Made by a program: the position numbers and the translations under genes
Shown here: positions 18,007 to 26,563 of the stretch, piece after piece
Numbering within the stretch: position 1 is the stretch's first letter
How the letters are laid out: every line of letters starts with the position of its first letter
The notes under the pieces: generated by a model
Database searches by the model: none
What the model was told of the DNA's origin: nothing
What the model saw: the letters and a program-made list of their open reading frames with translations, nothing else
From: an uncultured Oscillospiraceae bacterium
GTDB lineage: Bacteria; Bacillota; Clostridia; Oscillospirales; Oscillospiraceae
Assembly: GCA_944383165.1 (NCBI GenBank)
Contig: CALWON010000001.1
Location: forward strand, 35,290 to 99,289
Reading direction: 5' to 3'
DNA length: 64,000 bases

Positions 18007-18072
18007 TGAAAAATCAAGATTATATTTGATAAAATCTACAAGATGATATGTTTATTTTTATACAAAAATTAC

Positions 18073-18107
18073 AAAACTGGGCACTGCCGGAGGCAGTGCC
18101 CAGTTTT
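18073..18107. terminator. Terminator after rnj
   Basis: AAAACTGGGCACTGCC pairs with GGCAGTGCCCAGTTTT over a 3-base loop; U-runs on both strands. It directly follows the RNase J stop. Confidence 0.9.
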
Positions 18108-18108
18108 C

Positions 18109-19767
18109 TTACACTTCCATAATAACCGGTAAAATCATGGGGGAACGCTTGGTTTTCTTATAGAGATAGCTGGAGAGCTCATTTTTGACAGACTGTTTGA
18201 TGGCTGACCAATCAGTAGCATAGCGGGCATCTACATTCATAATCCCATCCAATGCCACCTGACGCAGTTCTTCCATCAGACCTTCCGATTCCTTTACATA
18301 CACAAAGCCACGGGTGATAATATCAGGACCGGAAACCAGTGCACCATCTTCACCAGACATGGATACTACAACAACAACCATGCCGTCCTGCGCCAGATGC
18401 CTGCGGTCACGCAGCACAACACTGCCCACATCTCCCACACCGGAGCCATCCACAAATACCTTGCCTGCGGTGACAGTGCCGGCCAGTTTACAGCCCTTGG
18501 CAGTGATTTCGATGACCCGACCAATGTCAGAAATAATGACATTGTTGGCAGGCATCCCCATGTCACGGGCGAGTTTGGCATGAATTTGCAGCATACGCTG
18601 TTCACCGTGAATGGGAATAAAGTATTTGGGTTTAATGAGGGCATGGATAATTTTCAGCTCATCCTGACAGGCGTGACCGGACACATGCAGGGCACGTTCC
18701 CGTTCATTGAGCACCTCGGCTCCTTTGCGGTACAGTTCATTGATCACATTGCCAATGGAATTTTCATTGCCAGGAATGGCAGAGGCAGACATAATAATGC
18801 GGTCACCGGGCAGAATTTCCACCTGACGATGGGTAGAAAACGCCATACGGGACAGGGCAGACATAGTTTCCCCCTGGCTGCCAGTAGTAATAATACAGAC
18901 TTTATGCTTGGGCAGGGATTTAATTTGGTTTAGGTCCATCAAAATGCCATCTGGAATATTCATATAGCCCAGTTCTGTGGACACTTTCATAGCGTTTTCC
19001 ATAGAGCGACCAGTGACGGCCACCCGTCTGCCGTAGCGGGCAGCCACATCAATAATTTGCTGAAGGCGGTCTACATTGGAGGCAAAGGTAGTGACAATGA
19101 TGCGCTCCTGACACCCCTTAAACAGTGCATCAAAAGAGGCTCCCACACTTCGTTCTGTGCGTGTGAAGCCAGGACGTTCCACATTGGTGGAGTCTGCCAG
19201 CAGAGCAAGAACTCCCTCATTTCCCAGTGCACCCAGACGGGCAAGGTCAATCATACCACCCTGAATGGGGGTTGCATCAATTTTGAAATCGCCTGTATGA
19301 ATACACACACCCAATGGGCAGCGAATGGCAAATCCAACTGCATCTGCAATGGAGTGGTTTACATGGATGAATTCAATGGAGAATTTTCCTACTTTTACTA
19401 CATCGCCAGCTTCACATGTAATCAATTTGGTTTTGGAGAGCAGACGATGTTCCTCCAATTTCAGTTGAATGAGACCTGCACTCATTCGTGTGGCATAAAT
19501 GGGTGCATTGATGGAGCGCAGAACGTAGGGAAGTGCGCCAATATGGTCTTCATGCCCATGGGTAATAAAAATGCCACGGATTTTACTCTGATTCTTGATG
19601 AGGTAACTTACATCTGGAATCACCACATCAATACCATACATATCATCATCTGGAAATCCCATACCGCAGTCAATCACTACAATATCATTTCCATATTCAA
19701 AGACGGTGAGATTTTTGCCAATTTCATTCAATCCACCCAAGGATATAATTTTTAGTTTTTCAGCCAT
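18109..19767 (-). CDS. rnj: Ribonuclease J
   Basis: A 552-residue metallo-beta-lactamase/beta-CASP ribonuclease with endo- and 5'-3' exonuclease action in RNA decay and maturation. Zinc motif HGHEDHIGA at 70-78, further ligands in HTGDFKID and NHSIADAVG, beta-CASP motifs LADSTNVERPG, TFASNVDR and SGHACQDELK, and the C-terminal domain ending in PMILPVIMEV. Only one rnj paralogue is in this window. The chosen ATG follows AAGGAG at 13 bases; an in-frame TTG four codons upstream is too near the ribosome site. A long folded leader precedes it. Confidence 0.96.
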   Translation of the reverse strand: MAEKLKIISLGGLNEIGKNLTVFEYGNDIVVIDCGMGFPDDDMYGIDVVIPDVSYLIKNQSKIRGIFITHGHEDHIGALPYVLRSINAPIYATRMSAGLIQLKLEEHRLLSKTKLITCEAGDVVKVGKFSIEFIHVNHSIADAVGFAIRCPLGVCIHTGDFKIDATPIQGGMIDLARLGALGNEGVLALLADSTNVERPGFTRTERSVGASFDALFKGCQERIIVTTFASNVDRLQQIIDVAARYGRRVAVTGRSMENAMKVSTELGYMNIPDGILMDLNQIKSLPKHKVCIITTGSQGETMSALSRMAFSTHRQVEILPGDRIIMSASAIPGNENSIGNVINELYRKGAEVLNERERALHVSGHACQDELKIIHALIKPKYFIPIHGEQRMLQIHAKLARDMGMPANNVIISDIGRVIEITAKGCKLAGTVTAGKVFVDGSGVGDVGSVVLRDRRHLAQDGMVVVVVSMSGEDGALVSGPDIITRGFVYVKESEGLMEELRQVALDGIMNVDARYATDWSAIKQSVKNELSSYLYKKTKRSPMILPVIMEV

Positions 19768-19779
19768 AATACCATTCAA

Positions 19780-20066
19780 ACTCCTTTTTTATCATTTTTA
19801 AGAGAGAACAGCCCTGTTAAGAAAACAGCACGCAAACCGGACGAAGAACACAGCTTCTCCTAGACCCTGCCTCGTCTGGAGAATGTTGTGTTTTCTTCGT
19901 CTTTCTAAAAGGGAGCTGTGTCATAAGGACACCAGATTGGTCATACTACCAACAGGGAAGTCCTCTGTGTGATTTAAACGCAATGGGCAACTAAGTATTT
20001 AACCCACGCGTATAAATAAAACTTTATGTGCCCACCTCAACTGTGGGCAAATCTCAGGAAGTAATC
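19780..20066 (-). ncRNA. Highly structured leader RNA (or separate ncRNA) upstream of rnj
   Basis: The 466 bases between rnj and the DUF1653 gene hold no ORF but a chain of hairpins on the minus strand, downstream of an extended -10 promoter: TGCCCAC/GTGGGCA (20029-20049), a weak TGGG/CCCA stem (19984-20006), AGGAC..GTCCT enclosing TTGGT..ACCAA (19926-19964), and a long stem of about 20 bp at 19840-19901 (gacgaagaa with ttcttcgtc, then cttctcc with ggagaa). The last stem is 70 bases before the rnj start and lacks a U-run. I cannot assign it to a known RNA family; a 6S-like RNA or an autoregulatory RNase J leader are both possible. Confidence 0.5.
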
Positions 20067-20072
20067 TGTAAC

Positions 20073-20081
20073 AGTATACCA
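20073..20081 (-). promoter_or_regulatory. Extended -10 promoter upstream of the rnj leader
   Basis: Minus strand TGG followed by TATACT (TGnTATAAT type). No good -35 box. Transcription would start near 20066. Confidence 0.55.
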
Positions 20082-20181
20082 TACTTTTGGGATTCTGTAT
20101 ACCACAAAGATGGTTGAGATAGAATGGGGAGAAAAAGTGTTAGTTATAGTTTCCTATTTGACTGAATTTCAGCTGGAACAC

Positions 20182-20210
20182 TTGTGATGAATACACAAAT
20201 ATGATATACT
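20182..20210 (+). promoter_or_regulatory. Promoter of the DUF1653-arsC-like genes
   Basis: Plus strand TTGTGA, 17-base spacer, TATACT, 35 bases before the start codon. Confidence 0.7.
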
Positions 20211-20245
20211 TCCTATGAGAATACATACAGGAAAGAGGGGGCAAT

Positions 20246-20467
20246 ATGGATAAAATTCCATTGGGTCGATACCGCCACTTCAAAGGGGGGCTCTATCAGG
20301 TCATTGGGATCGCATCCCACTCAGAGACGAAGGAACCTATGGTGGTGTATCAGGCATTGTATGGAGAGAAGGGTCTCTGGGTGCGGCCAGCCACCATGTG
20401 GAATGCGTGGGTAGAGCGGGATGGTTACCAAGGTCCTCGCTTTTCTCTTGTGGAGGATGAGGAATGA
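20246..20467 (+). CDS. DUF1653 family protein
   Basis: A 73-residue soluble protein with the full DUF1653 fold pattern: GRYRHFKGGLYQVIG at the start, then SETKEPMVVYQALY and GLWVRPATMWNAWVE, and the closing PRF. The family is widespread and has no established function; the small beta-barrel resembles nucleic-acid-binding folds, which is speculation. AAGAGGGGG lies before the ATG. Its stop overlaps the next start by 4 bases, so the two are coupled. Confidence 0.85.
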   Translation: MDKIPLGRYRHFKGGLYQVIGIASHSETKEPMVVYQALYGEKGLWVRPATMWNAWVERDGYQGPRFSLVEDEE

Positions 20468-20796
20468 ACATTCAGATTTTCGGGACATCAAAAAGTTTTG
20501 ACACAAAAAAGGCAGAGCGATGGTTTAAGGAGAGACGCATTCGGGTACAGATGGTAGACCTGAAAAAATATGGGATGAGCCGTGGGGAATTGAATAGTGT
20601 AAAACAGGCAGTTGGATTGGAGGCAATGCTGGACCCTACACATCCAGACTATACATTGGTACAATATTTGGCGTCAGAACAGGCAAAAATGGAGAAACTG
20701 TTTGAAGATCCTTCCCTGCTCAATACCCCTATTGTTCGCAACGGGAAGCAGGCAACGGTAGGTTACTGTCCACAGGTGTGGGAGAATTGGTCTTAG
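20464..20796 (+). CDS. ArsC/Spx-family protein lacking the N-terminal catalytic cysteine
   Basis: A 110-residue thioredoxin-fold protein of the ArsC family. IQIFGTSKSFDTKKAERWF at the start corresponds to the CX2C or CX5R loop, but the cysteine positions are Thr, Ser and Ser. The later LLNTPIVRNGKQATVG matches the ArsC cis-Pro segment. It therefore cannot work as a Cys-based arsenate reductase; a binding or regulatory role as in Spx is possible but unproven. It is translationally coupled to the DUF1653 gene by a 4-base overlap. Confidence 0.8.
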   Translation: MNIQIFGTSKSFDTKKAERWFKERRIRVQMVDLKKYGMSRGELNSVKQAVGLEAMLDPTHPDYTLVQYLASEQAKMEKLFEDPSLLNTPIVRNGKQATVGYCPQVWENWS

Positions 20797-20868
20797 ATAA
20801 CTTGTGTGTATGATGCTTTCTGAACAATTTGTGAGATGGGGTATCGCCTGGAACAGGAGGTACTATAG

Positions 20869-21558
20869 ATGAAACATATCCTGATTGCAGACTGTGATAT
20901 GGCTGTACGCAGTGAGGTGGGACGGTGCGCCCGTCTGGAGGGATATGAGGTTGCAGAAACAGGGGATGGTCACACTGCAATCGCCCTCTGTAGGCAGACA
21001 GGGTTTGATTTTGTCATTTTGTCCACAGTGCTATATGGAGTGGACGGTTATTCAGTCTGTCAGACTGTACGCAGCTTTTCACAGGTTCCAATTCTGATTC
21101 TAACAGAAGGCGCAGATGAATCTGCTCGAATACGGGGACTAGAATTAGGTGCAGATGACTGTATGGATAAGCCCCTCAACAGTCGAGAATTGATGCTGAG
21201 AATTGCAGCAATTTTAAGAAGGGGCACACTTTCCTGTGTACAATGTCCAAGACAAATTGAACGGGATGGGATTCTCATTGATTTGCCATCAAGACAGGTG
21301 ACAGTCAATGGTACTCTGGCAAATTTAACCCCAAAAGAATTCGATTTACTGGTACTATTGGCAGCACAACCCAATGTAGTGTTTTCAAGAAAAAAACTTT
21401 TGGATGCAGTGTGGGGAGGCTCCTTGCCAGAAGACACACGCACCTTAGATACCCATATTAAGCAGATTAGACGGGCGATTTTCCCTTACAATGACCGCAT
21501 CGTTACATTGAGGGGGATTGGCTATCGGTTTGAATTGGAAAAACAACCTGTATCTTAG
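20869..21558 (+). CDS. OmpR-type response regulator with degenerate receiver
   Basis: A 229-residue regulator: receiver domain at 1-118, winged-helix DNA-binding domain at about 130-225 (LTPKEFDLLVLLA, VFSRKKLLDAVW, DTRTLDTHIKQIRRAI, RGIGYRFE). In the receiver the phospho-acceptor position is Ser52 (VILSTVL where LLDIML is usual) and the acidic pocket is ADCD; the Thr and Lys of the switch (LILTEGAD, MDKPL) are kept. No kinase gene adjoins it. It is likely an atypical regulator that does not depend on aspartyl phosphorylation, as in known pseudo-receivers. A good terminator follows. Confidence 0.87.
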   Translation: MKHILIADCDMAVRSEVGRCARLEGYEVAETGDGHTAIALCRQTGFDFVILSTVLYGVDGYSVCQTVRSFSQVPILILTEGADESARIRGLELGADDCMDKPLNSRELMLRIAAILRRGTLSCVQCPRQIERDGILIDLPSRQVTVNGTLANLTPKEFDLLVLLAAQPNVVFSRKKLLDAVWGGSLPEDTRTLDTHIKQIRRAIFPYNDRIVTLRGIGYRFELEKQPVS

Positions 21559-21565
21559 CAATATG

Positions 21566-21599
21566 ACAAAAGACCTCGGTTTACACCGAGGTCTTTTGT
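21566..21599. terminator. Bidirectional terminator after the atypical regulator
   Basis: Perfect 15-bp stem ACAAAAGACCTCGGT with ACCGAGGTCTTTTGT over a 4-base loop. Confidence 0.88.
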
Positions 21600-21715
21600 C
21601 TGTGTGTGTTGTAAAAGGAGAGAGAAATGGGAGATAATGTATGATTACTGGGTACGCACATATCATACCCAAAAATTAAGACGAAATCATGAAGTTAATG
21701 TGAATATTTTGCAAA
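21600..21715 (+). repeat. Dispersed ~115-bp repeat, copy A
   Basis: It matches 53376-53493 with perhaps 80% identity, judged by eye. Shared blocks: ctgtgtgtgttgtaaa, ggagag.gagaaatgggagat, tgtatgatta followed by gggtacgca, cata-cc and catgaagtta. Both copies start just after a GC-rich hairpin. A two-base difference breaks the reading frame between copies after MGD, so protein coding is doubtful. Function unknown. Confidence 0.75.
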
Positions 21716-21770
21716 TAATCCAAGAAGTTTTATGAACAAATCAAGAACAGAGGACAAAATGCACAAAAAT

Positions 21771-22646
21771 TCACACTCCAGTTAGGTCAAAAGGGGGAGT
21801 GTACTCCTCTTTGGCACTGGTCCTCTCCTGATAGAAGCCATCCAGCCCTAAATTCTGCATGTAAGAGATAGCACTGTTGATTTCACCATGCCTCAGACGG
21901 CGGTTCAGCTCAGGAATGGTGTCCAAATTGTTCCAAGGTGTATACTGGCTCATGAGGGAAAAGAGGACAGTGTGAGGGGGAAATGTGTCTGCAACCCAAT
22001 CCATCACCCGTTTTGCCTGTGATACCTGACCTGGTAAAATGAGGTGGCGAATGATGACACCCTGTGTCAACAGCCCATTTCCATCCAGTTGATAGGGTCC
22101 TGTCTGATGTACCATCTCTTGAATGGCAGCCATAGCAACAGATGGGTAGGTGTGGGCATTGGAGTAGCGTAAAGAGGTGGAAGCATCCACATATTTTAGA
22201 TCTGGTAAATAAATTTGAACAGAACCGGAGAGAGCTTGCAGGGTTTCCACGCTGTCAAAACCACCAGAGTTCCACACAACGGGGACAGGCAGAGGGGTTT
22301 GCAACAATTCCAAAATCACATGGGCATAGTGGGTTGGATTGACAAAATTGATGTTGTGTGCCCCTTGTGCCACCAGTGCAAGACAAATTTCATGCAATCG
22401 CTCCACTGAAATCTGTTTTCCATAGTCCTGGTGACTGATTTTTTCATTTTGACAGAAAATACAGTCCAAAGAGCAACCAGAAAAAAAGATGGTGCCTGAG
22501 CCTGTGGTGCCAGAAATGGGTGGTTCTTCCCAATGGTGAAGGGCAGCCCGTGCAACCACTGGCACACTGGGCATACGACAGTGCCCATGCCCTGTATCGC
22601 TGTTGCGCAAAGCATGGCATTGTCTGGGACACATGGCGCAAATCAT
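21771..22646 (-). CDS. Radical SAM protein, PflX-like (pyruvate formate-lyase activase homologue)
   Basis: A 291-residue iron-sulfur protein. The radical SAM motif is GCSLDCIFCQN near residue 60 (CxxxCxxC), followed by NFVNPTHYAHV, VVWNSGGFD and YLPDLKY, the pattern of the PflX (COG1313) branch. An N-terminal cysteine pair (CAMCPRQC and HGHCR) may hold a further metal. The family cleaves S-adenosylmethionine to make a radical; the target of this branch is not established. No pyruvate formate-lyase gene is nearby. The start overlaps the end of mutY by 4 bases, so the two are co-translated. Confidence 0.85.
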   Translation of the reverse strand: MICAMCPRQCHALRNSDTGHGHCRMPSVPVVARAALHHWEEPPISGTTGSGTIFFSGCSLDCIFCQNEKISHQDYGKQISVERLHEICLALVAQGAHNINFVNPTHYAHVILELLQTPLPVPVVWNSGGFDSVETLQALSGSVQIYLPDLKYVDASTSLRYSNAHTYPSVAMAAIQEMVHQTGPYQLDGNGLLTQGVIIRHLILPGQVSQAKRVMDWVADTFPPHTVLFSLMSQYTPWNNLDTIPELNRRLRHGEINSAISYMQNLGLDGFYQERTSAKEEYTPPFDLTGV

Positions 22647-23692
22647 AGTGGATGCACCTCCATAGAGAGTAGATGGGAGGTAATGAAGTTTTGGAAGTCC
22701 TGAAATGCATTGGGAATGGCATAGGAGTGGGCAAGCCCTTCCAAGTCAGCCCACACCCAGCCAGATGGAAGGGCAGGAGAGTTGGTATCTGCCCAAAAGG
22801 CGGACATGTGCCACTCAATATGGGTGAAAATATGCTTTCCAGCGCCTGCTTCATGCCAGTATGGCTGTAATGTGTTCAGGTCTGACTGTGTATCCAGTTC
22901 ATTGGGATACTCCCAAAGCCCAGCCAACAGTCCTTTTTTGGGACGCTGCCGGATTGCCACATGCCCATTCCAAAAGAGAAGATAGACCTGTCTATGCTCA
23001 ATTTTTCTAGGTTTTTTGGGGGCTTTTACAGGTAGTTTGTGTGTCAGGTTCTTTTGTCTTGCAATACAAAAGGAAAAGGCAGGGCATTCATCACAGAGAG
23101 GAGCACCATTGGGCAGACAGACGGTAGCACCCAGTTCCATCATAGCTTGGTTAAAATTTCCGGGATTGTCCAGTGGTATGATGGTTTGCAGGGCAGTTGT
23201 GACCTTTTTTTTCATGGCAGCGGTAGAAATATCTCCTTCATCCCCTGTGATACGGGCAACCACACGCAAAACATTACCGTCTACGGCTGGTGTAGGCAAA
23301 TGAAAGGCAATAGAACAAATAGCTCCAGCAGTATAATCACCAATACCAGGGAGATTGTGAATTTTGTCATAACTATTTGGGAATACTCCACCGTATTCTG
23401 ACATGAGAATTTGAGCCGCTTTTTGCATATTGCGGGCACGATTGTAGTATCCCAATCCCTGCCACAATTTCATTAGCTCATCTTCTGGAAGCTGTGCCAG
23501 TGCTTCAATGGTAGGAACCGCGGATAAAAATCGCTGATAATAGCCCAAAACTGCTGCAACTCTAGTCTGTTGCAACATTATTTCGGAAATCCAGACATGG
23601 TAGGGGGTGGGGGAGGTACGCCAAGGCAAATTTCGAGCCTGTTTTTGGTACCAGAGTAAAAGCGGTGTGGAAAGTTGTTGTAAAGGATTCAT
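22643..23692 (-). CDS. mutY: A/G-specific adenine DNA glycosylase
   Basis: A 349-residue repair enzyme that removes adenine paired with 8-oxoguanine. Seen in order: catalytic region EIMLQQTRVAAV near 38, helix-hairpin-helix LPGIGDYTAGAI near 115 with the catalytic Asp, FNQAMMELGATVC near 180, the 4Fe-4S cluster cysteines in C-x6-C-x2-C-x5-C (ending CPAFSFC) near 192-208, and a C-terminal NUDIX-like domain (GLLAGLWEYPNE) that recognises 8-oxoG. I chose the ATG after GGAG; ten codons upstream there is only a GTG. Confidence 0.95.
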   Translation of the reverse strand: MNPLQQLSTPLLLWYQKQARNLPWRTSPTPYHVWISEIMLQQTRVAAVLGYYQRFLSAVPTIEALAQLPEDELMKLWQGLGYYNRARNMQKAAQILMSEYGGVFPNSYDKIHNLPGIGDYTAGAICSIAFHLPTPAVDGNVLRVVARITGDEGDISTAAMKKKVTTALQTIIPLDNPGNFNQAMMELGATVCLPNGAPLCDECPAFSFCIARQKNLTHKLPVKAPKKPRKIEHRQVYLLFWNGHVAIRQRPKKGLLAGLWEYPNELDTQSDLNTLQPYWHEAGAGKHIFTHIEWHMSAFWADTNSPALPSGWVWADLEGLAHSYAIPNAFQDFQNFITSHLLSMEVHPL

Positions 23693-23825
23693 GAATAAAC
23701 TCCTATTTTTATACAGATTCACAAAACAGAAGAACTAGACCAAAACTATAATAAAATAGTTATGTTTCATATAATGAATTTGGGAATAGTATTTTATCAG
23801 AAATGGTGGTAAAGTTCTACTTGTC

Positions 23826-23892
23826 CAAAGGTTAAAAAATTAACGAACCTGTCGAATGCCGCTCTTATCGGCATGTTCGTGAAAAACCTTTG
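23826..23892. other. Nested palindrome of unknown role
   Basis: Three arms nest around one loop: CAAAGGTT..AACCTTTG outside, CGAAC..GTTCG in the middle and ATGCCG..CGGCAT inside. On the minus strand the fold CGAACATGCCG..GGTTCG is followed by TTAATTTTTT, so it could be a terminator or the end of a small RNA. It lies in the 283-base gap between mutY and the C_GCAxxG_C_C gene, which already has its own terminator. Confidence 0.5.
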
Positions 23893-23922
23893 TAACTCGA
23901 TTTTCCATTCCTTCCTTCTCAC

Positions 23923-23972
23923 AAAACAGTCAAAAGCGGAAGTCCGGCGGGACTTCCGCTTTTGACTGTTTT
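23923..23972. terminator. Terminator after the C_GCAxxG_C_C gene
   Basis: Perfect 23-bp stem with a 4-base loop (aaaacagtcaaaagcggaag arm), U-runs on both strands. Confidence 0.9.
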
Positions 23973-23975
23973 TAT

Positions 23976-24365
23976 TTAGTTCTGTGTAAAGAGGGTCTCC
24001 AGTTGCTCTGCCATTTCCAGCACCAAATCATCACAGTGCTGTTTTTTGGGGACATTTTCTTCTTTTGCAAAGGTGAGCAGAGTGGTACAGTCAGTGGCAC
24101 GATGGGCATTCCGGAAATTTTGAATGAGAGTGGTGGCAGTTTTGGTGTCATATCCTTTCATGCCTGCTAGCATCAAAGCGGCACTTAAGGCACCACAGGC
24201 AGAGCCATGTAACATACCAGAACCGAAGCAGGAACCTAGTGCGTGTGCCTGCTCTTTGGTCAATCCAACTTCCTGAGCAAAAGGAATGAGCAGGGATTGG
24301 GCACAGTTGTAATGTACACCATCAGGATTACTGCGTAAATACTGGACTTCTTCTAAATGGGTCAT
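23976..24365 (-). CDS. C_GCAxxG_C_C family protein
   Basis: A 129-residue protein with the family cysteine pattern: NCAQS near 21, GSCFGSGM near 45, GSACGALSAAL near 55, TDCTTLL near 93 and a late HCDDLV near 110. Members are putative redox or metal-binding proteins of anaerobes; the precise reaction is not known. Here one extra Cys (SCFGSG) sits close to the core pair. Fourth in a minus-strand series after recG, 39 bases downstream of it, probably co-transcribed. Confidence 0.85.
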   Translation of the reverse strand: MTHLEEVQYLRSNPDGVHYNCAQSLLIPFAQEVGLTKEQAHALGSCFGSGMLHGSACGALSAALMLAGMKGYDTKTATTLIQNFRNAHRATDCTTLLTFAKEENVPKKQHCDDLVLEMAEQLETLFTQN

Positions 24366-24404
24366 GGGTTAGCATCCTTTCTTTTTGGGCAGATTTTCTG
24401 CCGA

Positions 24405-26498
24405 TCAATTAAATATATCTGGTGTATCAGCAAAAAGCCGACGAACCCCTTGTAAAACAGGTAGATTGTCTGGTTGGCTGAGGGAGGGATCTGTGGACAG
24501 AAGGGAGCGGGCAGCATCCTGAGCCTGACGCAAAAGCCGCATATCACCGGTCAAATCAGCCAGTGCCATCTGTGGAAGCCCATGTTGCCGTTGCCCAAAA
24601 AAGTCACCTGGTCCCCGTAGTTTTAAATCTTCCTCTGAAATATGGAATCCATCTGTGGAACCTGCCAGAATTTTCAGACGTGTCATGGTGTCAGAATTGC
24701 GTGTATTGGTCATCAAAATACAATAAGAGGCATATTGACCACGTCCTACACGACCACGAAGCTGATGGAGCTGACTTAGCCCAAAACATTCCGCGTTTTC
24801 TATGATAATGAGAGAGGCATTGGGTACATCCACACCTACTTCTACCACAGTGGTAGACACCAGCACGTCAATTTCTCCCATAGCAAAGGAGTGCATAATT
24901 TGTTCTTTTTCCTTGGGTTTCATTTTACCATGTAGATAGGAAATACGCAAATCAGGAAACCACTCTGTCTGTAGTGTGGTAGAAAATGTGGTGACAGCCT
25001 TTCGTTCCACAGATGCAGATTGAGCAAAAGGGGCAGAGGATGGCTCCTGTTCTTCCACAGAGGGGCAGATAATATATACCTGTCTGCCCTCTTGTACTTG
25101 TTTGCGAATGAAACCATACATGCGTACACGCTTATCTTCACCCACCACATAGGTGGAAATGGGAGTGCGCCCCGGTGGCAGTTGGTCAATCACAGAAATA
25201 TCCAAATCGCCATAGACAATCAGTGCCAATGTTCTGGGAATGGGGGTAGCAGACATCACTAGAACATGTGGGGACAGAGTTTCTGTGTTGCTTGCCTTTC
25301 CTGCCAAAGTGGCACGTTGGGCAACGCCAAAGCGGTGCTGCTCATCCGCTACAATCAGAGCAAGCCGTTGAAAGGAAACTTTGGGAGAAATCAGGGCATG
25401 TGTGCCAATGACAAAGTCAATTTCACCATTTGCCAAAGCAGTTTGCAGCTTCTTTTTGTTGGCAGGCGTAAGAGAACCAGTGAGCAGTCCCAGACGAATT
25501 CCAGTAGAGGACAACAAACTGGACAAGGAGTGATAGTGCTGTTCAGCCAGTACCTCTGTGGGAACCATAAGGGCAGCCTGAAAGCCGCTTTTACAGGCAA
25601 GCCAGGCAGCAAAGGCGGCAATTACCGTTTTTCCAGAGCCTACATCCCCTTGCACCAACCGATTCATAGACTTTTTAGAAGTCACATCCTGCAAAATTTC
25701 TTCCATCACCCGTAGTTGGGCGTCAGTGGGTGGAAAGGGCAGCAGAGAGAGAAACTCCTCAATCAGTTGTGGAGAGAGTGGATAGCCAGAAGTTTCAGTT
25801 CGTCGCCCCTTTAGCATGGTCAGACCAGCAGACAGAAAAAACAGCTCCTCAAAACTCAGACGTCGCCGGGCAAGTTCCATTGCCTCAAAGGATTCAGGAA
25901 AATGAATATTGCGACAGGCAAATTCCATCTGTGCCAGTTGGTGGTCAAGTCGAACCTGTCTTGGCAATGTCTCTGGTAAATCTTTGGCACAGGGCATGGC
26001 ATGACGCACAAGAGAACAGAGAAAATGATTGGTAATGCCTGCGGTGAGAGCATATTTTGGAATGATACAGCCAGTAAAAGAGGTTTTGTGGACTGGTTCA
26101 AAAATGGGATTGGTCATTGTAAAACGACCGTTGGACAGGTCTACTACTCCATAAAAAATATAGTCCTGCCCAGGGTGGAGGGACTGTGCCACATAGTATT
26201 GATTAAAAAAAGTGAGATAGAGACGGGAATTTTCGTTGATAACTGTAACTTTCACAAGGTCAAGCCCTTTGCGTAGCATAGTATACACAGGGCGATCTGC
26301 CACAGTGGCGCAAATACATACTTTTTCTCCCAAAGGTGCATCGGTTAGGTTATATAATTTACTGCGGTCTTCATAATCTCTGGGATAATATTTGAGTAAA
26401 TCAACACATTTTGACAATCCCAACTTCTCCAGTTTTTTTGCCTTTACCTCACCCACACCGGGAAACTCCAGCAATGGGGTTTGAAGGGTAATGTCCAA
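24405..26498 (-). CDS. recG: ATP-dependent DNA helicase RecG
   Basis: About 697 residues. N-terminal wedge domain (PGVGEVKAKKLEKLG near 11, OB-fold around 60-150), then the helicase motor: Walker A LVQGDVGSGKTVIA near 283, DEQH box (VADEQHRFG) near 385, motif III MSATPIPRTLA, motif VI region QLRGRVGRGQ near 585. RecG reverses stalled forks and branch-migrates junctions. The start is uncertain: I used a TTG 8 bases after GGAGG, which gives MDITLQ; neighbouring TTG and GTG codons are possible. A bacterial RecG normally begins close to this point. Confidence 0.94.
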   Translation of the reverse strand: MDITLQTPLLEFPGVGEVKAKKLEKLGLSKCVDLLKYYPRDYEDRSKLYNLTDAPLGEKVCICATVADRPVYTMLRKGLDLVKVTVINENSRLYLTFFNQYYVAQSLHPGQDYIFYGVVDLSNGRFTMTNPIFEPVHKTSFTGCIIPKYALTAGITNHFLCSLVRHAMPCAKDLPETLPRQVRLDHQLAQMEFACRNIHFPESFEAMELARRRLSFEELFFLSAGLTMLKGRRTETSGYPLSPQLIEEFLSLLPFPPTDAQLRVMEEILQDVTSKKSMNRLVQGDVGSGKTVIAAFAAWLACKSGFQAALMVPTEVLAEQHYHSLSSLLSSTGIRLGLLTGSLTPANKKKLQTALANGEIDFVIGTHALISPKVSFQRLALIVADEQHRFGVAQRATLAGKASNTETLSPHVLVMSATPIPRTLALIVYGDLDISVIDQLPPGRTPISTYVVGEDKRVRMYGFIRKQVQEGRQVYIICPSVEEQEPSSAPFAQSASVERKAVTTFSTTLQTEWFPDLRISYLHGKMKPKEKEQIMHSFAMGEIDVLVSTTVVEVGVDVPNASLIIIENAECFGLSQLHQLRGRVGRGQYASYCILMTNTRNSDTMTRLKILAGSTDGFHISEEDLKLRGPGDFFGQRQHGLPQMALADLTGDMRLLRQAQDAARSLLSTDPSLSQPDNLPVLQGVRRLFADTPDIFN

Positions 26499-26563
26499 CA
26501 ACCACACCTCCAATACATGGGAATTGCATCATTCTATCACAAATTTGCCATTCCGTAAAGGCG

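Noticed and set aside
19780..20066. Assignment of the rnj leader as 6S, tmRNA, SRP or RNase P RNA
   Set aside because: None of the core sequences of tmRNA, SRP or RNase P RNA is present, and the 6S central bubble cannot be confirmed by eye, so it is left unassigned.
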